Of a stretch of DNA of 64,000 nucleotides, positions 24,711-38,249 are shown piece by piece. The stretch lies in contig NC_134570.1 of the NCBI RefSeq assembly GCF_050947875.1, forward strand, positions 103,340,122-103,404,121. Reading direction: 5' to 3'. Source of the DNA: Dermacentor variabilis. Its lineage: Eukaryota; Arthropoda; Arachnida; Ixodida; Ixodidae. Positions within the stretch are counted from its first letter, which is position 1; every line of letters begins with the position of its first letter. The notes under the pieces were generated by a model that saw nothing but the letters and a program-made list of their open reading frames with translations, searched no databases and was not told the DNA's origin. The position numbers and the translations under genes were made by a program.

Positions 24711-26795
24711 TTTCAACTCCATCGGTTAGTTGACGCGAGCATCAGAAAAAAAGAATGTGAAATATACTTACAGACAACGTTTTATTTTTTTTTTATTCTT
24801 TCCCACTAGAACTAAAAAAGCTTTGCGTGTAAATAAACTTTTACTTTGGGACTTATTTTTCTTGCGTTGCGTAGTAACAAGCTAGCGGCACGCCAGACGC
24901 GCGTGCATACGTCATGCGCCAGACAAACCGCAGGATTGAGCGAGGCCGGCTGCGCATGTGAAGCTCGCGTGCTCGGCGACCCGTCTCTTTTGGATGTAGC
25001 CCGTTTTTGGGGCTCCCGGTGTTCTGTTGTGTTCCGTCTGCATTTCGACACGGCACCGCTGCACTACTGGACTACAGCAAGGTGAGGAATTTCGTTTGGC
25101 AGTCTGCGACGCACTTCAAGCACATTTAGGCTTACTGCATAGAACTGAACCTATATAGTGACGCAGTTATCGAAAAACAGCTCCCCCGTCCAAGTCCAGT
25201 TAATTTGAGTTAATTACTCGTACTGGGCGATGTTTGCGACGCTTTTTATGAGCCCAAGCATAATTATAACTTATTTCGGTAGTTTTTTGGCACGCTCGCC
25301 GCACCTGGCTTTGTGGCGAAAGGCACCTTGGCCGTGTGACGCAGTTTCGCGTGTACTGTATCTCACCGGGACAAGTTTTGGCGCTTTCTCGGACCCCAGA
25401 CATTATTGTAACTAATTTCGCTACTTTTTGGGGTACTTTTCAAGCACAGTGGCCGCGCTCGGCGTAGTGGCGCAGTTAGCGAAAAGCAGCTCGGCTGTGT
25501 GCCGAAGTTAGTTTCGCGTGTAGTGAATCTTACTGGTAGAAATTCGTGACGCATTTTCTGACCCCAAGAAGTACTGTAATTCATTTGGTAACTTCTTGGG
25601 ATACTTTTCAGGCATGCTCGACGCACCCGGGGTTGTGAAGCTGTTAGCAAAAAAGCAGGCCGGCCATAGTGAGTTAGTTTTGCGAGTACTGAATTTTAGT
25701 GGGACAAGTTTGTGACGCTTTATATGGCCCTGCAAGAACATACACCTTATTTCGGTACTCACGCTTGTCGAAAACGAGACGAGCGATTGCCGAGAGTGAT
25801 AACACGGGAGTGTTGCTTGCGCCGGTAGGACGCGTAAAAGATAACACGGAGGAGCTCAAGAACATGACATTTGTGTATTCTGAGCGATTGAAAACAGTAT
25901 TTGCACCCACGAATATGTCTTGAGCGCGACTAGAAGGCATTCTGCGAGCGTGTAACATGGTCTGGCTGAGCCTGTGTTGTAGCCACCTCTGTGTACTACT
26001 TGGCGTACCATCGCGTTGACTGAGGCCAAGTTGTTTTGGAAACGCGCAGTCACCCATGTATGTGTGCTCTCAAGTGCAAGAAATAATGCCCAAGAAGGGA
26101 GGGATGCTTGAAAATCGGAAATGTGTCTTCATATTTTATGGCATTGTTTGGGGGGAGTCTTTGCTGCAAAATGTATGTAAAAGTGAAATTATCTATAGTG
26201 CCGCCCATTCACCACTTAGCACGTTTCGCCTCTACACGAAATATTCCTGTTGGGTCATAATACCAAGATGATAGATGCTTTTAATTTACTTTTTTTTTCA
26301 GCTGATGGCATCCGGTGGAGCTTCATACGGCAACGACTGCTGCTTACCCGGTGCCACAACTTTGGATGAATGCAGAACAAGCCCGGAAGGAGCATTTATA
26401 TAGAGCAAAATAAACATTTCATCATTTCAGCAGACGTCTTGCGTTTTCTTTATGAAATTGCACCTGACAGATTCGGCTGAGTCTTGTAAAGGTCGTTCGC
26501 AATCATTTTTACTAAATGATGAAACGATTCCACGCCAAGGCCACGCGTGGTTCAGCAGAAGCGAAAAAAAAATATAAATACCGCGCCAATCAGCGGAGCC
26601 GGTGCGTCGTGTACCAACTGGTTTTCCAAACGCGCGCGCCCAAAACCGAAACGTGTTAATAACATCCGCTTGGTGCGCTACAGTCAATTCGGCCGCTGTG
26701 CTCTATGGGAGTGTCTGCTCTTGCTGAAATTTCTCTACAGTTCGGTATTCTCAGCGACTATCAATGGAGCCAATCGTGCGCTAACTGCTAACATA
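24711..26795 (+). repeat. unclassified 2.1-kb interspersed repeat, plus-strand copy
   Basis: The reverse complement of 49900-51776 aligns along its length: TTTCAACTCCATC at the left end, GAAAAAAAGAATGTGAAAT, a CpG-rich block around 24880-25060, an internal tandem array, the word ATGGCATCCGGTGGAGCTTC after a TTTTTTTCAG acceptor-like site at about 26301, and a GAGCATTTATATAGAGCAA-ATAAACATTTC block. This looks like a terminal exon with a polyadenylation signal preceded by introns, but no open frame longer than 130 codons is shared. It could be a retroposed gene family or a non-autonomous transposon. Confidence 0.65.
25215..25770 (+). repeat. internal tandem array, 140-170 bp units
   Basis: Units are marked by TTATTTCGGTA, CTAATTTCGCTA, TCATTTGGTAA and TTATTTCGGTA words near 25271, 25412, 25581 and 25746. 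Each carries GACGC...GACCCCA(A/G) and a CGCACC/GGCGAAA segment. About 3.5 units are present; the inverted copy near 51.0-51.3 kb has about two. Minus-strand frames here are repeats of one artefact. Confidence 0.75.
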
Positions 26796-26799
26796 AGAC

Positions 26800-27950
26800 A
26801 TCTTAAAAAGCCCAAATACTGGCTCTCCTTATGTGAATTTTGCCTTCATATTTAATTTGCCTTACAAACAATAATATTGTACGTAAGCACAAAAAAGGCT
26901 GTTTAACATTCCTTCATATCCTTTAATATAACTACTCCAAAAGTCAGGCAGACATGCCTGACACTATATGTCTTGACGCAAATTGTCTATCAGTATTGGC
27001 AGCATAGGGGGTCGCTTGCTAAAACCGCATGTAACGAAAAGGCAATACGTAAACATGTCTTAGTTCCCTAGTAATACTACTGACACGCATACTTTTTTTA
27101 TTTGACCGCATTTCACTGGCTAACAAATTTTGGCTCAGCGAAAAAGGCGCGTTTTTTAACTCGAGTTACTTTTCCGTGTAGCAGCTACAAGTTTAATATA
27201 TTGAAAATTTTGCCGTTACCTACGTTTCCTCCTTTACACCAATTTTTAAAAACGTTATTTTTATATGATTTGCTTGGTGTCGTACTGCATGAGCATCGTA
27301 TAATTGTCACAGAAGGAAACTCGAAAGTATTTTCGATTCCTCCGCTCACACATGTAAGCACCACATAAAGAAATGTACGCACGCCCAAATTCACATGCGA
27401 ATTCGAGCTCCGCAGAGCAACCTTAAGAAGGCCGTCGTTCGGTGTCCAGATCGAGGTGGTTAGGTATTTCTGTTTTCCTTTTCAGAAAGATTCCTTTTCA
27501 TAATTCGTGGCCCATCGCATGCATTTGTAAAGTGCCCAGCGATGGAAACGCGATACTCAGGCAGCACGGCGGCCGGCACTTTTTCCGCCACCGGTTGATC
27601 GCCGGGTTATCGCTGAGGAGGCCGAATGCAGTTACGGTGCATCAAAAGGCTGTCGTTTTCCCGTGACACAAAGATATCAGCCGCCATGTTCTCGGAGTAT
27701 AGCGTTTAAGTCTCTAAGCACTGCACATGCCGTTGGCGGGCAACAGCTTAAGCAAAATAAATAAATAAATAAATAAATAAACGAAAAACGGGTAAAGATC
27801 GGCGCACGTACTTGTCTCTCAGATGCGTTTCCCTAGAAGCAAAAACGCGAAAGTAAATAAAAATTCGCACGCCGGAAAGGAAATCTTAAAAATAAACGCA
27901 GCCTAACATTATCAAGCACGTTTGGTGACATACGCTTCAAGAAAATGGCA
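26800..27950. other. no supported gene; AAAT microsatellite
   Basis: A perfect AAAT run lies at about 27755-27781. The rest contains short open frames only. Confidence 0.5.
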
Positions 27951-27959
27951 GTCACACCG

Positions 27960-28180
27960 CGGCAGCCAAATCAGATGCAGACGGAATGACGGTAGTCCGA
28001 GTCGAAGTTTAATGTAGATTTAACAAGCCAGCGGTAATAACGCATGAGATTTTAATCAGAGGCGACAAATCAGGCCGTTTTCTGGATGATTGGCAAGCAG
28101 GAACGTGTACGCTGCCGTGAGCACTGTTGTGGCCGCTTGGCAAATATCTTGGTTTATTCTGAACCTAGGCCTCCTTGAGG
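27960..28180 (+). repeat. partner of the 14.94-15.15 kb segment
   Basis: Ordered shared words with the 14.94 kb segment, as described there. It may represent the distal upstream part of gene 3's duplication unit, pushed about 5 kb away by later insertions. Confidence 0.4.
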
Positions 28181-28199
28181 CCATTTCAGTTAATAATAC

Positions 28200-29880
28200 T
28201 CAGCTCTTTCGTGAGGAAGCGATAAGAATCCCTTTCGGGGAAAAAGATTCTGTCTCCATAAACAGCGTGTTAGCGAGCAGTGCATCATATTAAGTTGTAG
28301 AAAGCCATTTTGCATTTCCCAATATAGTTTAGGTTGCAAGAATGCCATATCTATCACAATAAACAAATAATTGTGAAACCAACATTTTCGCAACAGTTAA
28401 AAAAACTAAAGTTATAAAAATTTGGAAAAAAAATATCAAGCTTTTGACAAATTAAGAAAGTTTGTCACAAAGGTTTGTTCTTGAATTTCTCGCACGCCCC
28501 GTTGTTTGTGTACTAAGCGAAAATGGTTCATTTTTCAGGTGTTCGCACCATGCAGTGTAGTTCCTGAACTTCATGAGGAAAAGTGTTGGCAATGCAGTTT
28601 AGACAACAAACGTATCTGGTTTTTTTTTGTCGGACTTTGGTTTCCAAGCGGCGGAAAATGCAATTTCTTCTCTGCTACGTCATCTTGTATAGGTTTCGAA
28701 GCTCTGCTACTCGTACTGGGAAGAAGAATCTATTCCTGCTCTTGTCTGTAGCAAAGCAGTATCTGCTGGAAGAGCTGGATAGCGAACGACTAGTCAACGT
28801 TTGCGTTTCTCTTATGCTACAACTGATTTTAGAATTCTCAAGATATCCCAGTTCTGCGTTTTAGAACTTCGGGAAAATTTTAAGTATGCTCGAGAAAAAT
28901 AAAACAACTCAGAGACAAAGCCTATATATTTACTGGCAGGCAGCTGCCTGCCTTTTATGTAAGTTATTGTCCTTCAGGGCTGTGAGATTGTAAATCTGAC
29001 GACGCAATGTTGTTCTCTGATTTAATGCTGCTCCTCTCGTCCCAAAGGTTTGATGTTGATGTGCCGCAATCGCGACCCGCAAGCTTTTCAAATTGACATA
29101 GCCAATAGGGCATTCGAATTTGCGCGAAAACACGCTCGCCTTCGTTTACAAAAAAAAACGGCGTCAACAAAAGGATATCACTCAGAAATTACTAATTTGG
29201 CGCAAAATAAAACCGCAATTGATCCTGAGTGTCGCGTTTCGTAGCTACCCAGTCGATATCGTTATAGTAGGACTCAAGTTTCGGTGTTCTAAATTTGGGG
29301 TTTGAAATCGACAGTCGCCGGTGATCGATTTCAAAATGGGGCACAACTACAGATGTAATATCAGGTCAGCCTACAGCACAAAGCAGCCAGCCCTAATATG
29401 AGCAGTGTTAAGGCTAAGTACCATCTGATAACATTTGAAATAAAAGCCATATTGTTCACGACGCCACGTATTACGCAAGCCGATTTAACTGACTTTCTGC
29501 AGCGCTGCTCCAGCCGAAGTGCTTCGAGGCCTTCGACGATAACGTTCCACTACGCATAGAAAGGACAACTTAATCTCGTCAAACACTGTCGGAAAAAAGA
29601 GTACCTAAACTGCAACAGCGGCAAAGGAAACGTGGCGACGATCCACCCGAATACATTGTGCAGCTTTGACAAAGTTACCCACACTGTAGACTTCAGCGAA
29701 TGTTTTTTTTTTTTGCTCTAGATACAGCTTTTAACACTTGTCGGGAGCAACTCCTCTCAACCAGACACTATATATGACACTCAGAAAGTAAGTAAATGCC
29801 AAATAAAATGCAGCCACGCGTACAGTATCACGCAGTAGCAACTGATGATGAATTTCGTAGTTCAAATCAAATGAATGCGT
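28200..29880. other. no supported gene; short perfect palindrome
   Basis: GGCAGGCAGCTGCCTGCC at 28935-28952 is a perfect 18-bp palindrome. No gene or repeat family was recognised. Confidence 0.4.
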
Positions 29881-29904
29881 CCTAAATTTATTGTATTTTT
29901 AGCC

Positions 29905-30328
29905 TTCTACTGGACTCCCAAATTGAACAGGAGACAGGCCGTCGCCTGGAGACAGCTCCAGACCAACACCTTCCCTAACCCATTCTGTATGAAACGTATC
30001 TTTCCAGATAAGCACCAGGACGACATGTCCCAATTGTGCCAGGAAGGACCAGCAGTACTGAAACACATGCTGTTGGAGTGCAATGTAATTATAGGAAGGA
30101 TGGCTGTTGCTCCGGAGACACTTTCGTCGAGGTGGGCCGCCACTCTGCGCAGCTCAGACCTTGGCATCCAGACGCAGGCAGCCCAGCAAACCCGTGAGGC
30201 GGCGTTGAGGCCGGGCCTTGACGTTCCACTGTGGGAGACCTACGCCCTGGTTGCGTTAAACCTTGCCTGACGTTCAATAAAGTTGTATCCATCCATCCAT
30301 CCATCCATCCATCCATCCATCCATTCTC
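29905..30328 (+). mobile_element. 5'-truncated LINE 3' end with ATCC-repeat tail
   Basis: The frame beginning near 29920 reads RRQAVAWRQLQTNTFPNP, then QLCQEGPAVLKHMLLECN, and ends VPLWETYALVALNLA-stop at 30268. This is the C-terminal, zinc-knuckle-like region (C..C...H....C) found after the reverse transcriptase and RNase H of I/Jockey-group LINEs. AATAAA at 30276-30281 is followed by (ATCC)n from about 30287 to 30324, a tandem tail typical of such elements. Only about 120 codons survive. Confidence 0.75.
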
Positions 30329-30329
30329 C

Positions 30330-33300
30330 TGGAAGCTCATAATAAAGTTTAGAAAGTTCTACGCTGCCAGTTGAATGTATATTGCATACCTGAATGTAGC
30401 ATTCCATTATTGTCATTTATGCGGTCTCGGAAAGTTCTACGCGATCAACTGAATTCACATGTCACATTAATGTATCCTCGCATTATATGGCCCGTCTAGT
30501 ATCTCAGGAAATGAGATATCTGAAAACGGAGCTCTACCTATTTAACCACTCCTTGGAAGACCGAATGAGGTCTCCATAATGATTGGTTCAATTATTTTAA
30601 CAGACTTCTAAATAATTCTCAAAACAAAGGAAAACCGAGTAAATTTGCAAAAAAATATTCTTCAGAAGCTGTATTACAAAGAAAAACACAAAACGCAGCA
30701 TTGCTAAGCAAGGGAACAGCACTGCGGAAAAATAGCACTTTTTGTGTCACTCGATCTTATATAAATACTTGGTAACCTTCTTACCGAAGGATAGTAAAAT
30801 TTATCAGTATACCTGAATTATACTGACTGACACGCAAGATTGAAAGCCATGAGTGAGAATACACACAGCGCATCCAGAGATAAGCTATATCCCAGAATTC
30901 AATTTTCACAACAACACCACACACTGAAACGTAGGTCAAATAATTCTGCTTGACATCTGAAACTTACCCATTATTGAACTGCAAAACAACCGTTGTTTTT
31001 CTTACGGCAATATAAAGCAACTGAACACCAAAAAACAACCGAATCGCTCCAGAAGTTACTATGCACAAACCAAAGAAATCCACAGGCACGTAAGCATGTA
31101 GATAGAATTGTTTATCTCGGCACTAGTCGATGTAATATCACAATTGCTTCCCTCAAATAAAAATTGTGTTTTTCCATGAGGGAAGGCTTTAAACATGGAC
31201 GTGCTTTCATTTCTCAATTCGTAAAAAAATAGTGCATTTACGCGTATCAATCGCTTACGCGCACCAACAATATCTACTGAAAGACTAGCACATCTATCCA
31301 GTATCTACAAATTGAAATGCGCATAAAATAAGTAGCCTTTCAGACGCCTAATAGCTACATGCATCACATCGCGCTGGTTGCAATAGTTTTTGCAACCTAG
31401 GGAGTTGATTGATGTCTATTTTTTTTTTTGGCGCAAATGACAGAAATGACCAAAGAGCGCCACGGCAATCTAGGGTATGCCAGCGAAAAATGTGTCATAT
31501 CCGCGCGTGGCATACCGGAATGCACATCGCCAGCATCAGACGTACGGATTGGAAAATGTTTTACAGAATGCAAAGAATTAACCGCTTTGTAAATGGTCAA
31601 GAGAGGACAAACCTCAATGATGGAACAGCCGTGCGGCTAAAACTTCTCAACGAGTTAAGACTGCTCGAAAAACTACCTGAAGTTTAATTCTGTCACACGG
31701 TCGTGTTGATTGGTGAGCTAATGAGCGTTATTATGCAGTGTCGACTGATACTCCCCATCTTAGAAATAGGCGCCCCAATCAGACTTGAAATCTGCTGAAA
31801 ATTGGCGCAGAAACTACAATCAGATTCGAAATATTATGTGTCTTCCTCAACGTGGTCGGTCAGCACTCAACTCATCTTTAATGGTGTTTTTTCTTATGTG
31901 CGTTAGACCAGGATGATTGCTCGTTTGAGGTGAAAACATCATTAAACAGTCGTAAGATAATGGTAAATAAACGCGACTCTGAAACACGCCAGCCGTGAAC
32001 GAATTGTCGTAGCGGAGCCATCTTGTGCTAACGCTATCCATAGGTACTGTCGATACATGCGGATTCTGTGGCGTATAATGTGAGTCCTACTAAGCCTGAT
32101 GCTTGTGATGAGTATATTATCTTATTTATGTCATTCTAAGAATAATAGGGTGTTACGCAAAGTGCGACAGGTTATCAATGCTGTTGCTTTATATGTGTTA
32201 CCAATAAGACCATGTCGACGCATGTTTGGAAGCGCGCGTTCTATTTTCTGATCAGTGTAAGTTTAAGTTGTCTCATCCCTTGCGAAAACTATGCATTCGG
32301 TTCCTTCTACGTGTTGAAGCTCATTCCGAGCTTCAGCATTAGCCAACATAGCGCGAGGAAACGTTGCGCTTTCGCTCATAATGCGAAGCAGTGAAACAAT
32401 AGCTGATACAGCATTATGCGCATTGTGTCTTTTGCTGTTTCGTGGAGTGTTTATTCAAATAAACATTGGCAGAAGCTCAAGAAATCAGCCTTCGAGAAAC
32501 AGCAACTTCAGACACTCCGGTTCGTTTCTCTTCTCTCTGCAGACTATTTCCCGTACTTCCAACTAGCAATCTCGGCCCAAACATTTTGATATAGTAACAA
32601 TTCTGTTTTGGTGCCGGTCGTTTGCGTAGAAGCCAGTAATCAAATATGTCGTCGCGAAGAGTTTCCTGTGCGATTGAAGAGGAAGCTACAGGGTAACAAT
32701 TCTGTTTATGTGTTACTGCGCCAAGTAGTCCGGCACAGTTTGACAGCGGTCTGGTGTACCTTAACAGCTCTTATAGTTTATTAGATGAGATACTGAATCC
32801 GGGTCCCTTCCATAAGTGATGTTTTCGTGGTTGCCCAAAATCAGTATGAAAAAACTGAAGACTGCGTCAAATTCAACAATCAGTATCGTATTTTGTCGCA
32901 ATGTGGTGCGGCAAATTAGGCCTTTATGTACACACATGCCCAGCCTAAGATAGTACGATTGCTAATGTGGAACACTTTTTCATGGGTGCTCTTATTCCCC
33001 AGCGTTCTGCCTCTTTAGCTTTGCCTTCATTGCCACCGAAAGTGCTCCGCTACTAGTATATATAGCCGCGCTGAAGAAGGTCACTGAAGCGTCCGTGAGC
33101 TTAAGCTGCTAGGGGTGCCGAGTGTTCTGCTATAAACATTTTGTAATCAACATTACGTTGCTGCAATGCTGCTGAATGTTTAATTTTTATGACTTTTTTC
33201 CTCGCCCGCTTTTGTTGGTCGTATTTTTTTTACAGCCAGCGTGGCCTGTTTTGCTAGCCTTTGTGAATCATCATTTAAGGGCACTAAACCAATGCATTGA

Positions 33301-33780
33301 ATCCCTGTCGTCTTCCTTTGTGTAGTGGCCGATCAGTTGTGGTGCCGTTGCGGAAAGATGCGGGTCTTTGAAGTCGCGTATTTTCGCTCCTCGCCAAAGT
33401 TTTCATTTATAATGCCTCTAAAGGTTCACGCCTATTGCGAAATCAGAGCAACTTTTGGCTGTCTGGGAAACACTCACCAAGCTTCCGTTTCATTATCCGT
33501 CTCCAAACTGGCAGAACGCTCGCTCTTCTCGCGCATTCCGAGCTGTCTCGTATCGTGCAATATTTTTCAGCTCACGCAATCTGGATTCGGCTACAATTGG
33601 ACGTGCAAGACTGCCTCGCCATGCCAAAGCGGACACTTCTCCCAGAGAGCCCTAACACCACTGTTAAGGTACCCACACATGTTCATGTTCGTTCACTTGA
33701 ATAAGTCTTTCGACAAATCCGCGATGAGGCAGACATCACAGCGGCATGAGAAGCAAAGGTAGGCATCCGTGCCGTGAAGT
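30330..33780. other. no supported gene
   Basis: Short open frames only, including a 145-codon plus-strand frame at 33325-33762 with no domain or codon signal. Nothing can be named. Confidence 0.4.
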
Positions 33781-33959
33781 TCGTTTCGGCTTTTCTGATG
33801 GATCGCACTTTCAGTCCGACTAATACAGGGTAATGTAAACAGAAGAGATGGCCACGAAATTGGCATGCAAGGGGCTTGACGTTGTCGTCGATGTTGCTGA
33901 ATGCGGTTATCACTGATTTTTTCATCGATCAAGCAACATTAGTACTTTGATTTTAGAAT

Positions 33960-34300
33960 ATAAATTGTCGATATCACCCTTTTGACAACGAGAGGCGCCA
34001 TTACCACCAACAAAAGATGCGTCAGGTCACCTCAATGCCATTGACGGTTTCCAAAAACACAGCGCGATATGGAATATTGTACAGTTCCCCTTCAGGCAAA
34101 ACAAACCTTCAGCATCAGTTGTAGCGGGCAAACTATTAAGCAAAGCCACTAGACCGGTGAAGACCCTGGGAGTCTACACAGACAACAACATAGCCGAACC
34201 CTTACGAAAGACAAGGCGTCACATGGTACATTTACTCAAGTGGGCATCATCCCGCAGTAAAGGACAGTGACACTGCCTAGAAACACCTCAGCAGTAGAAT
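33960..34300 (+). mobile_element. LINE reverse-transcriptase scrap upstream of gene 3
   Basis: Matches 52740-53060 upstream of gene 4 in order: CTTTTGACAA, TTGTACAGTTCC, AAGCAAAGCCACTAGACCGG, TGAAGACCCTGGGAGTCTACAC, AAGACAAGGCGTCACATGGTACA and CTCAAGTGGG. In gene 4's copy the translation VKTLGVSIHRHKKTGKSL resembles the post-catalytic LGV(S/H)I region of I/Jockey-group reverse transcriptases. Since the same scrap lies before genes 3 and 4, it was probably duplicated along with them. Confidence 0.55.
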
Positions 34301-35083
34301 CGAACAGAAACAAAGGAAGCGAACCTGACTTAACATGGTCCGGGAATAACTGTTCTTTGCATTTTAAACAACTCTCGCGCGTGACTTTCGTTTGTTTGTT
34401 ATACCCTCAAGACCAGCGCATTAAGGGTTAGCTGGAGCAGTGTGAACATGACTGTGACAATTTAATACATTGGGAAGAAGTAACTATAACAAACGACCGA
34501 CCCGAAAGCACAGTTACTCTAGAATGTGTCGCTTAAGCTACGGCGAGAAATCACAACTGCATCCAGAGGTGACATGCACATGTAGGTCAAATACCTCGCT
34601 CAATGTTAAACCACCATCCCGTCGATTCCCAGACGATGAAGAGATACCGTCGCATTGAAAAGGTAAAGACAGTGTAATGCTATCAGCCGTCCCTACCCTT
34701 CGATCAGTAAAGCGAATACAAGCCGAGTAGGCGCTATACTCACGGCCCCCCAAAATTTTATTAACTTTGTTTATCGATAGAACTAATCGCTTCCCCCTGA
34801 ACTGAGATCACTGTTTAAATATACACGTGATACGAACTCCCAGCCATTTACCTATTAGCATTCTCTCTACACCGGTCGTAAATGTCGTTTGACGTTCGTG
34901 TTTGAAAATACATGATAATCACAGCGACCAAGCGTTTGATACTATTTTTAGACTGTAAGCCCTCGAAGTGCACCATAAAGCACAGCCGCACAAATCGCAA
35001 AATTTTTCCATGAGAAAGGCAGCTTAGCGCACTGTTTTCCTGTCAAATTGCGGCCATAACGCCTTTACAGTGAAAGCAGAATT

Positions 35084-35093
35084 GATATGCAAA
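35084..35093 (+). promoter_or_regulatory. conserved GATATGCAAA element upstream of gene 3
   Basis: Same ten bases, 119 bp before the TATA box, as for gene 2. Confidence 0.5.
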
Positions 35094-35202
35094 ACTATAC
35101 GTTGGACACAGGTTGATTTTAATCTTTTTTGCGTACAGGTCAGCTTACCACATCACAAAAACGGCTTGAGAAAAGTTTGAACTGCGTTCTTTCCCATGTA
35201 GG

Positions 35203-35210
35203 TATAAAAA
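35203..35210 (+). promoter_or_regulatory. TATA box of gene 3
   Basis: TATAAAAA, 78 bp before the ATG. A CACATCACAAA word lies about 50 bp upstream and is shared with gene 4. Confidence 0.85.
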
Positions 35211-35280
35211 GAGGTCGGAGATCTCTGCCCAGACATCATTTCTTCCGAGCACCTCCCCGTTCCCAGCAATCTACTCCACC

Positions 35281-37236
35281 ATGATCGCCGTAAGTAGTGA
35301 GAACTAGCCGGGCTATCACCGAAGAATGTGGAACATTTAGTGTTAGACTAACACGATTCATGCTCTCTCGCATCAGGAGACAACTTCAGACGCTCCAGCA
35401 ATCTTCTTCGTTCGTTTATAGGCTCATTGCATTAAACCAGCAAGCCTCCACTTTTGAATGTATTTCTAATTATCAAAGCTGACGCGTCAGACAGGCTCGA
35501 AGCAGCTTTAAAAATGCTCGGCCATCATCGGTACCAAGTGCAGCGTTCTTTACCAGTGTGCAACTTTAGACTGTAGTTACCTTCTCATGCCTACATAAAG
35601 GCGAAACACCAAAGCGAGACGAACACAGACAAATAGAAGACCTCAAACATTTCTCCGCTTTGATTCGCTGGGCAACATTAGAATCCCTATTTGTTAACGT
35701 TGCTCACCTCCTGCTGGCTTGCATATCTGTGTTTACCTATAATTTGTGCTCCTTCAGGTCCTAGGCCTCCTCGCCGCTCTCCTTGGCAACGCAATGTCCG
35801 TGTACATACCGACGTACGGCGTGCCTGCGGCTGGCTACCCCGGCGTACCGGTGGCCGGCTACCCCGGAGTGCCAGCGGTCACGAGTGTGCACGCCACCCC
35901 CGTGGCCGCACTCCAGACCGTCCGCCAGGCCGTGCCCGTGAGTCCCACTGTCCACAACGTGGCTACACCGTATGGCTACCGCACAACCGGCGTTAGCTAC
36001 AGCCACAGAGTCGACGCCCACCCAGTGCGCCCACGCTACGCGTATGGCCTAACGCCTTACGGACTCGACTACGGATACGGGATTGGCGCCTATGGATACC
36101 CTGCCGTGCTGAAGAAATGGTGAGTTGAGCCAAAGATCGTCTTCCCGACTGCGCTTTGTGTTTTGTGCTAGAAGTTTTATACAACCATTCAGGTAATGAC
36201 AACGAAGTACAATCTTGTTTGCAGATAACTTTGTTGGTTCTATATTTAAGTTGCTTAATTACATGCTGCAGAAGCTCTGTCCGACTAAGCCTACGTTCGA
36301 GCTGCTCATAGAAAAGCTAATTCATTTAATAATGCCCCTCATAAGACTCGCAAACTAAGAGAGATGGAAAGCTCTGCATGATAACTTGAAGAAATCACTT
36401 TTAAAACCATATCACACGATGTGTTAACTAATAATTTTGCGGTGCATTGGCTTGCCACCGTATCTTCAAATAATTACACTCATAAATAACGAATTTATCG
36501 GCTATAGAGAACATTGTGACTGCCCCTAAGAAACTACTTTCCATTTCTTTACGATGAAATTAACGTTAGTTTACCCGTAAATTGAAAGTTTTGTGGGTCT
36601 AGTTAATATGTCCGTCCCCATTTAAGTTTATGGCATGAACATGGAAGATTAAATATACTGCAATACGCTACCATTTCAGAAACATCTATCCCGGTCAGTA
36701 AGGGCTCGCGCGATAGACTCCGCCGTACTTAGTCAAACGTGTTATGTTCACGATGCAAGAAGACTCATGTAACTACTTCCTTCGCTTTTAGGGAAAAAAC
36801 CTAGCCCCTCCTAAATATACCTGGTCTATAATATGACAACACGAAAGCAGTTGTTTATGTCATTTCCGTCCGCAAGAAATAATTTCCAAGTGATGTTATT
36901 TTTATTACCAAAACACATTCAGATAGGTACGCATCGTAACACCACACCAAGAGGTGCCAAAATAGAACTGCAAGCGCGACCACCAACTAGGTGCTAACTT
37001 TTTTTTTTCATCATACAGAGTAGCAGCTTCGCACTCCATGGTGGTTGTTTTGGGGTGATGGTCTTACTAAACTTTTTAGTGTGCTTTTATATGGGAGGTG
37101 GAGCAGTCTGGCTCTTTTAAGTGAAAATTGGTTAAACATATGGTCTTAAATTACAACTCTTCGCACTCTTCGTGAAGTTACACAAAACATTACTTTCATT
37201 ATTTCTCCACATATATGTATGTTTTTATATTTCAGA
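35281..37236 (+). CDS. secreted GY/PV-rich structural (cuticle-like) protein, gene 3 (three exons)
   Basis: Exons: 35281-35289 (Met-Ile-Ala, donor GTAAGT), 35758-36119 and 37236 onward, 123 residues. The signal peptide is MIAVLGLLAALLGNAMS. The mature chain is VYIPTYGVPAAGYPGVPV followed by a second AGYPGVPA unit, TSVHATPVAALQTVRQAV, the shared VSPTVHNVATPYGYRTTG, SYSHRVDAHPVRPRYAYG, and YGLDYGYGIGAYGYP-AVLKK. Exon 2 ends AAG AAA TG before GTGAGT, and exon 3 begins AGACAAG after TTTCAG, making a split TGA. Intron 1 is 468 bp and intron 2 is 1,116 bp. Within the set it has several private changes (Ala for Val after YGVP, Asp for Ser in YGLDYG, Gln and Arg in QTVRQ), so it is the most diverged of genes 2-4. 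Confidence 0.88.
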
Positions 37237-37364
37237 GACAAGATATAGCCTTGAAGAGTATTTCTTCATCAAAGACATCCGACAAAAGGACGACAGCAAA
37301 ACACCTTGAAGAATGCAGTGGTCTGACGGATATATCCCGTGGCTCTTTTCCACCCTGAAAGTGA

Positions 37365-37370
37365 AATAAA
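37365..37370 (+). terminator. polyadenylation signal of gene 3
   Basis: AATAAA 129 bases after the exon 3 acceptor, in the GTGAAATAAACACATGCAA context shared with genes 2 and 4. Confidence 0.75.
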
Positions 37371-37399
37371 CACATGCAATCGACCCCGTGTTTTTCTTC

Positions 37400-38240
37400 A
37401 GCACTAAATTAGGTTTACGCTTGACTCGACTCACACGCCAGCTTATCGATGTCTCCCTGAGGGGGTAAATGATTTTTGGGCCACTTTCAGAGACCAGGTG
37501 GACCTCTATTGCTTATAGCTATGTAGCATTATAAACTTTATTCCTATTTTCTTTTTGCCACTTCTTTCTTTATCGATACATTAAATATAAACTTAAGCCT
37601 CATGAAAAAAAAACGAAATCGAAGGCACTGAATTAGGCAGGAAAATTTGTGTATTGCACGAATAACAGATTCTTTGTTTGTAGTGCGAAGAGTCGCATGC
37701 AAACACTAGAAGAAAGCAGTACGGACTCCTTCTTCTAGTTTTCGTATGCGTCCCTTCGCGCTATAAATCCATATCTGCCGTGCCAACTAGGCCAACTGTC
37801 CATCCATTTGAATTGAGTGAATATAGTATTCAATTACAAAGTTATGAACGTCGAGTGAACGAAATCGTAAACTAAAATGTCAAAGTTGTCGACAAATTAG
37901 TAGAGTATGTAGGAAGCGACCAGAAGTTCTGAATCTACGTTTTACACTTTGCTCGAACTGTGGAAGTGGTCTGTGCCTGGTAAATACTTTTACATACAAA
38001 CAAAACATTTTAAATTCTAACCCCTTGCTGGGTCGAGCAGCGGCGATAACCGTACGCATGTTCTTGCCACGGTGCGTTAACAGACCCGGGTGATTATTAC
38101 GTCTGTAGTGGCACCATCTAGAAAACGCGCTGTCCTGAGCAGCGAACCTGATATGAACGGCTTCCTTTCCGACAGAATTTTGATGGTGCTGCTTCCCCGT
38201 GCACGGAGTAAAATATACAGGAGAGAGAACTCTCCTATTG
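37400..38240. other. no supported gene
   Basis: Holds a 153-codon minus-strand open frame (37880-38341) that overlaps the start of the Penelope-like remains and shows no domain. Confidence 0.4.
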
Positions 38241-38249
38241 TGCCCATGA

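Noticed and set aside
25200..25762. Minus-strand frames with repeated peptide segments
   Set aside because: They are translations of the 140-170 bp tandem array, and their reading frames are not kept in the inverted copy.
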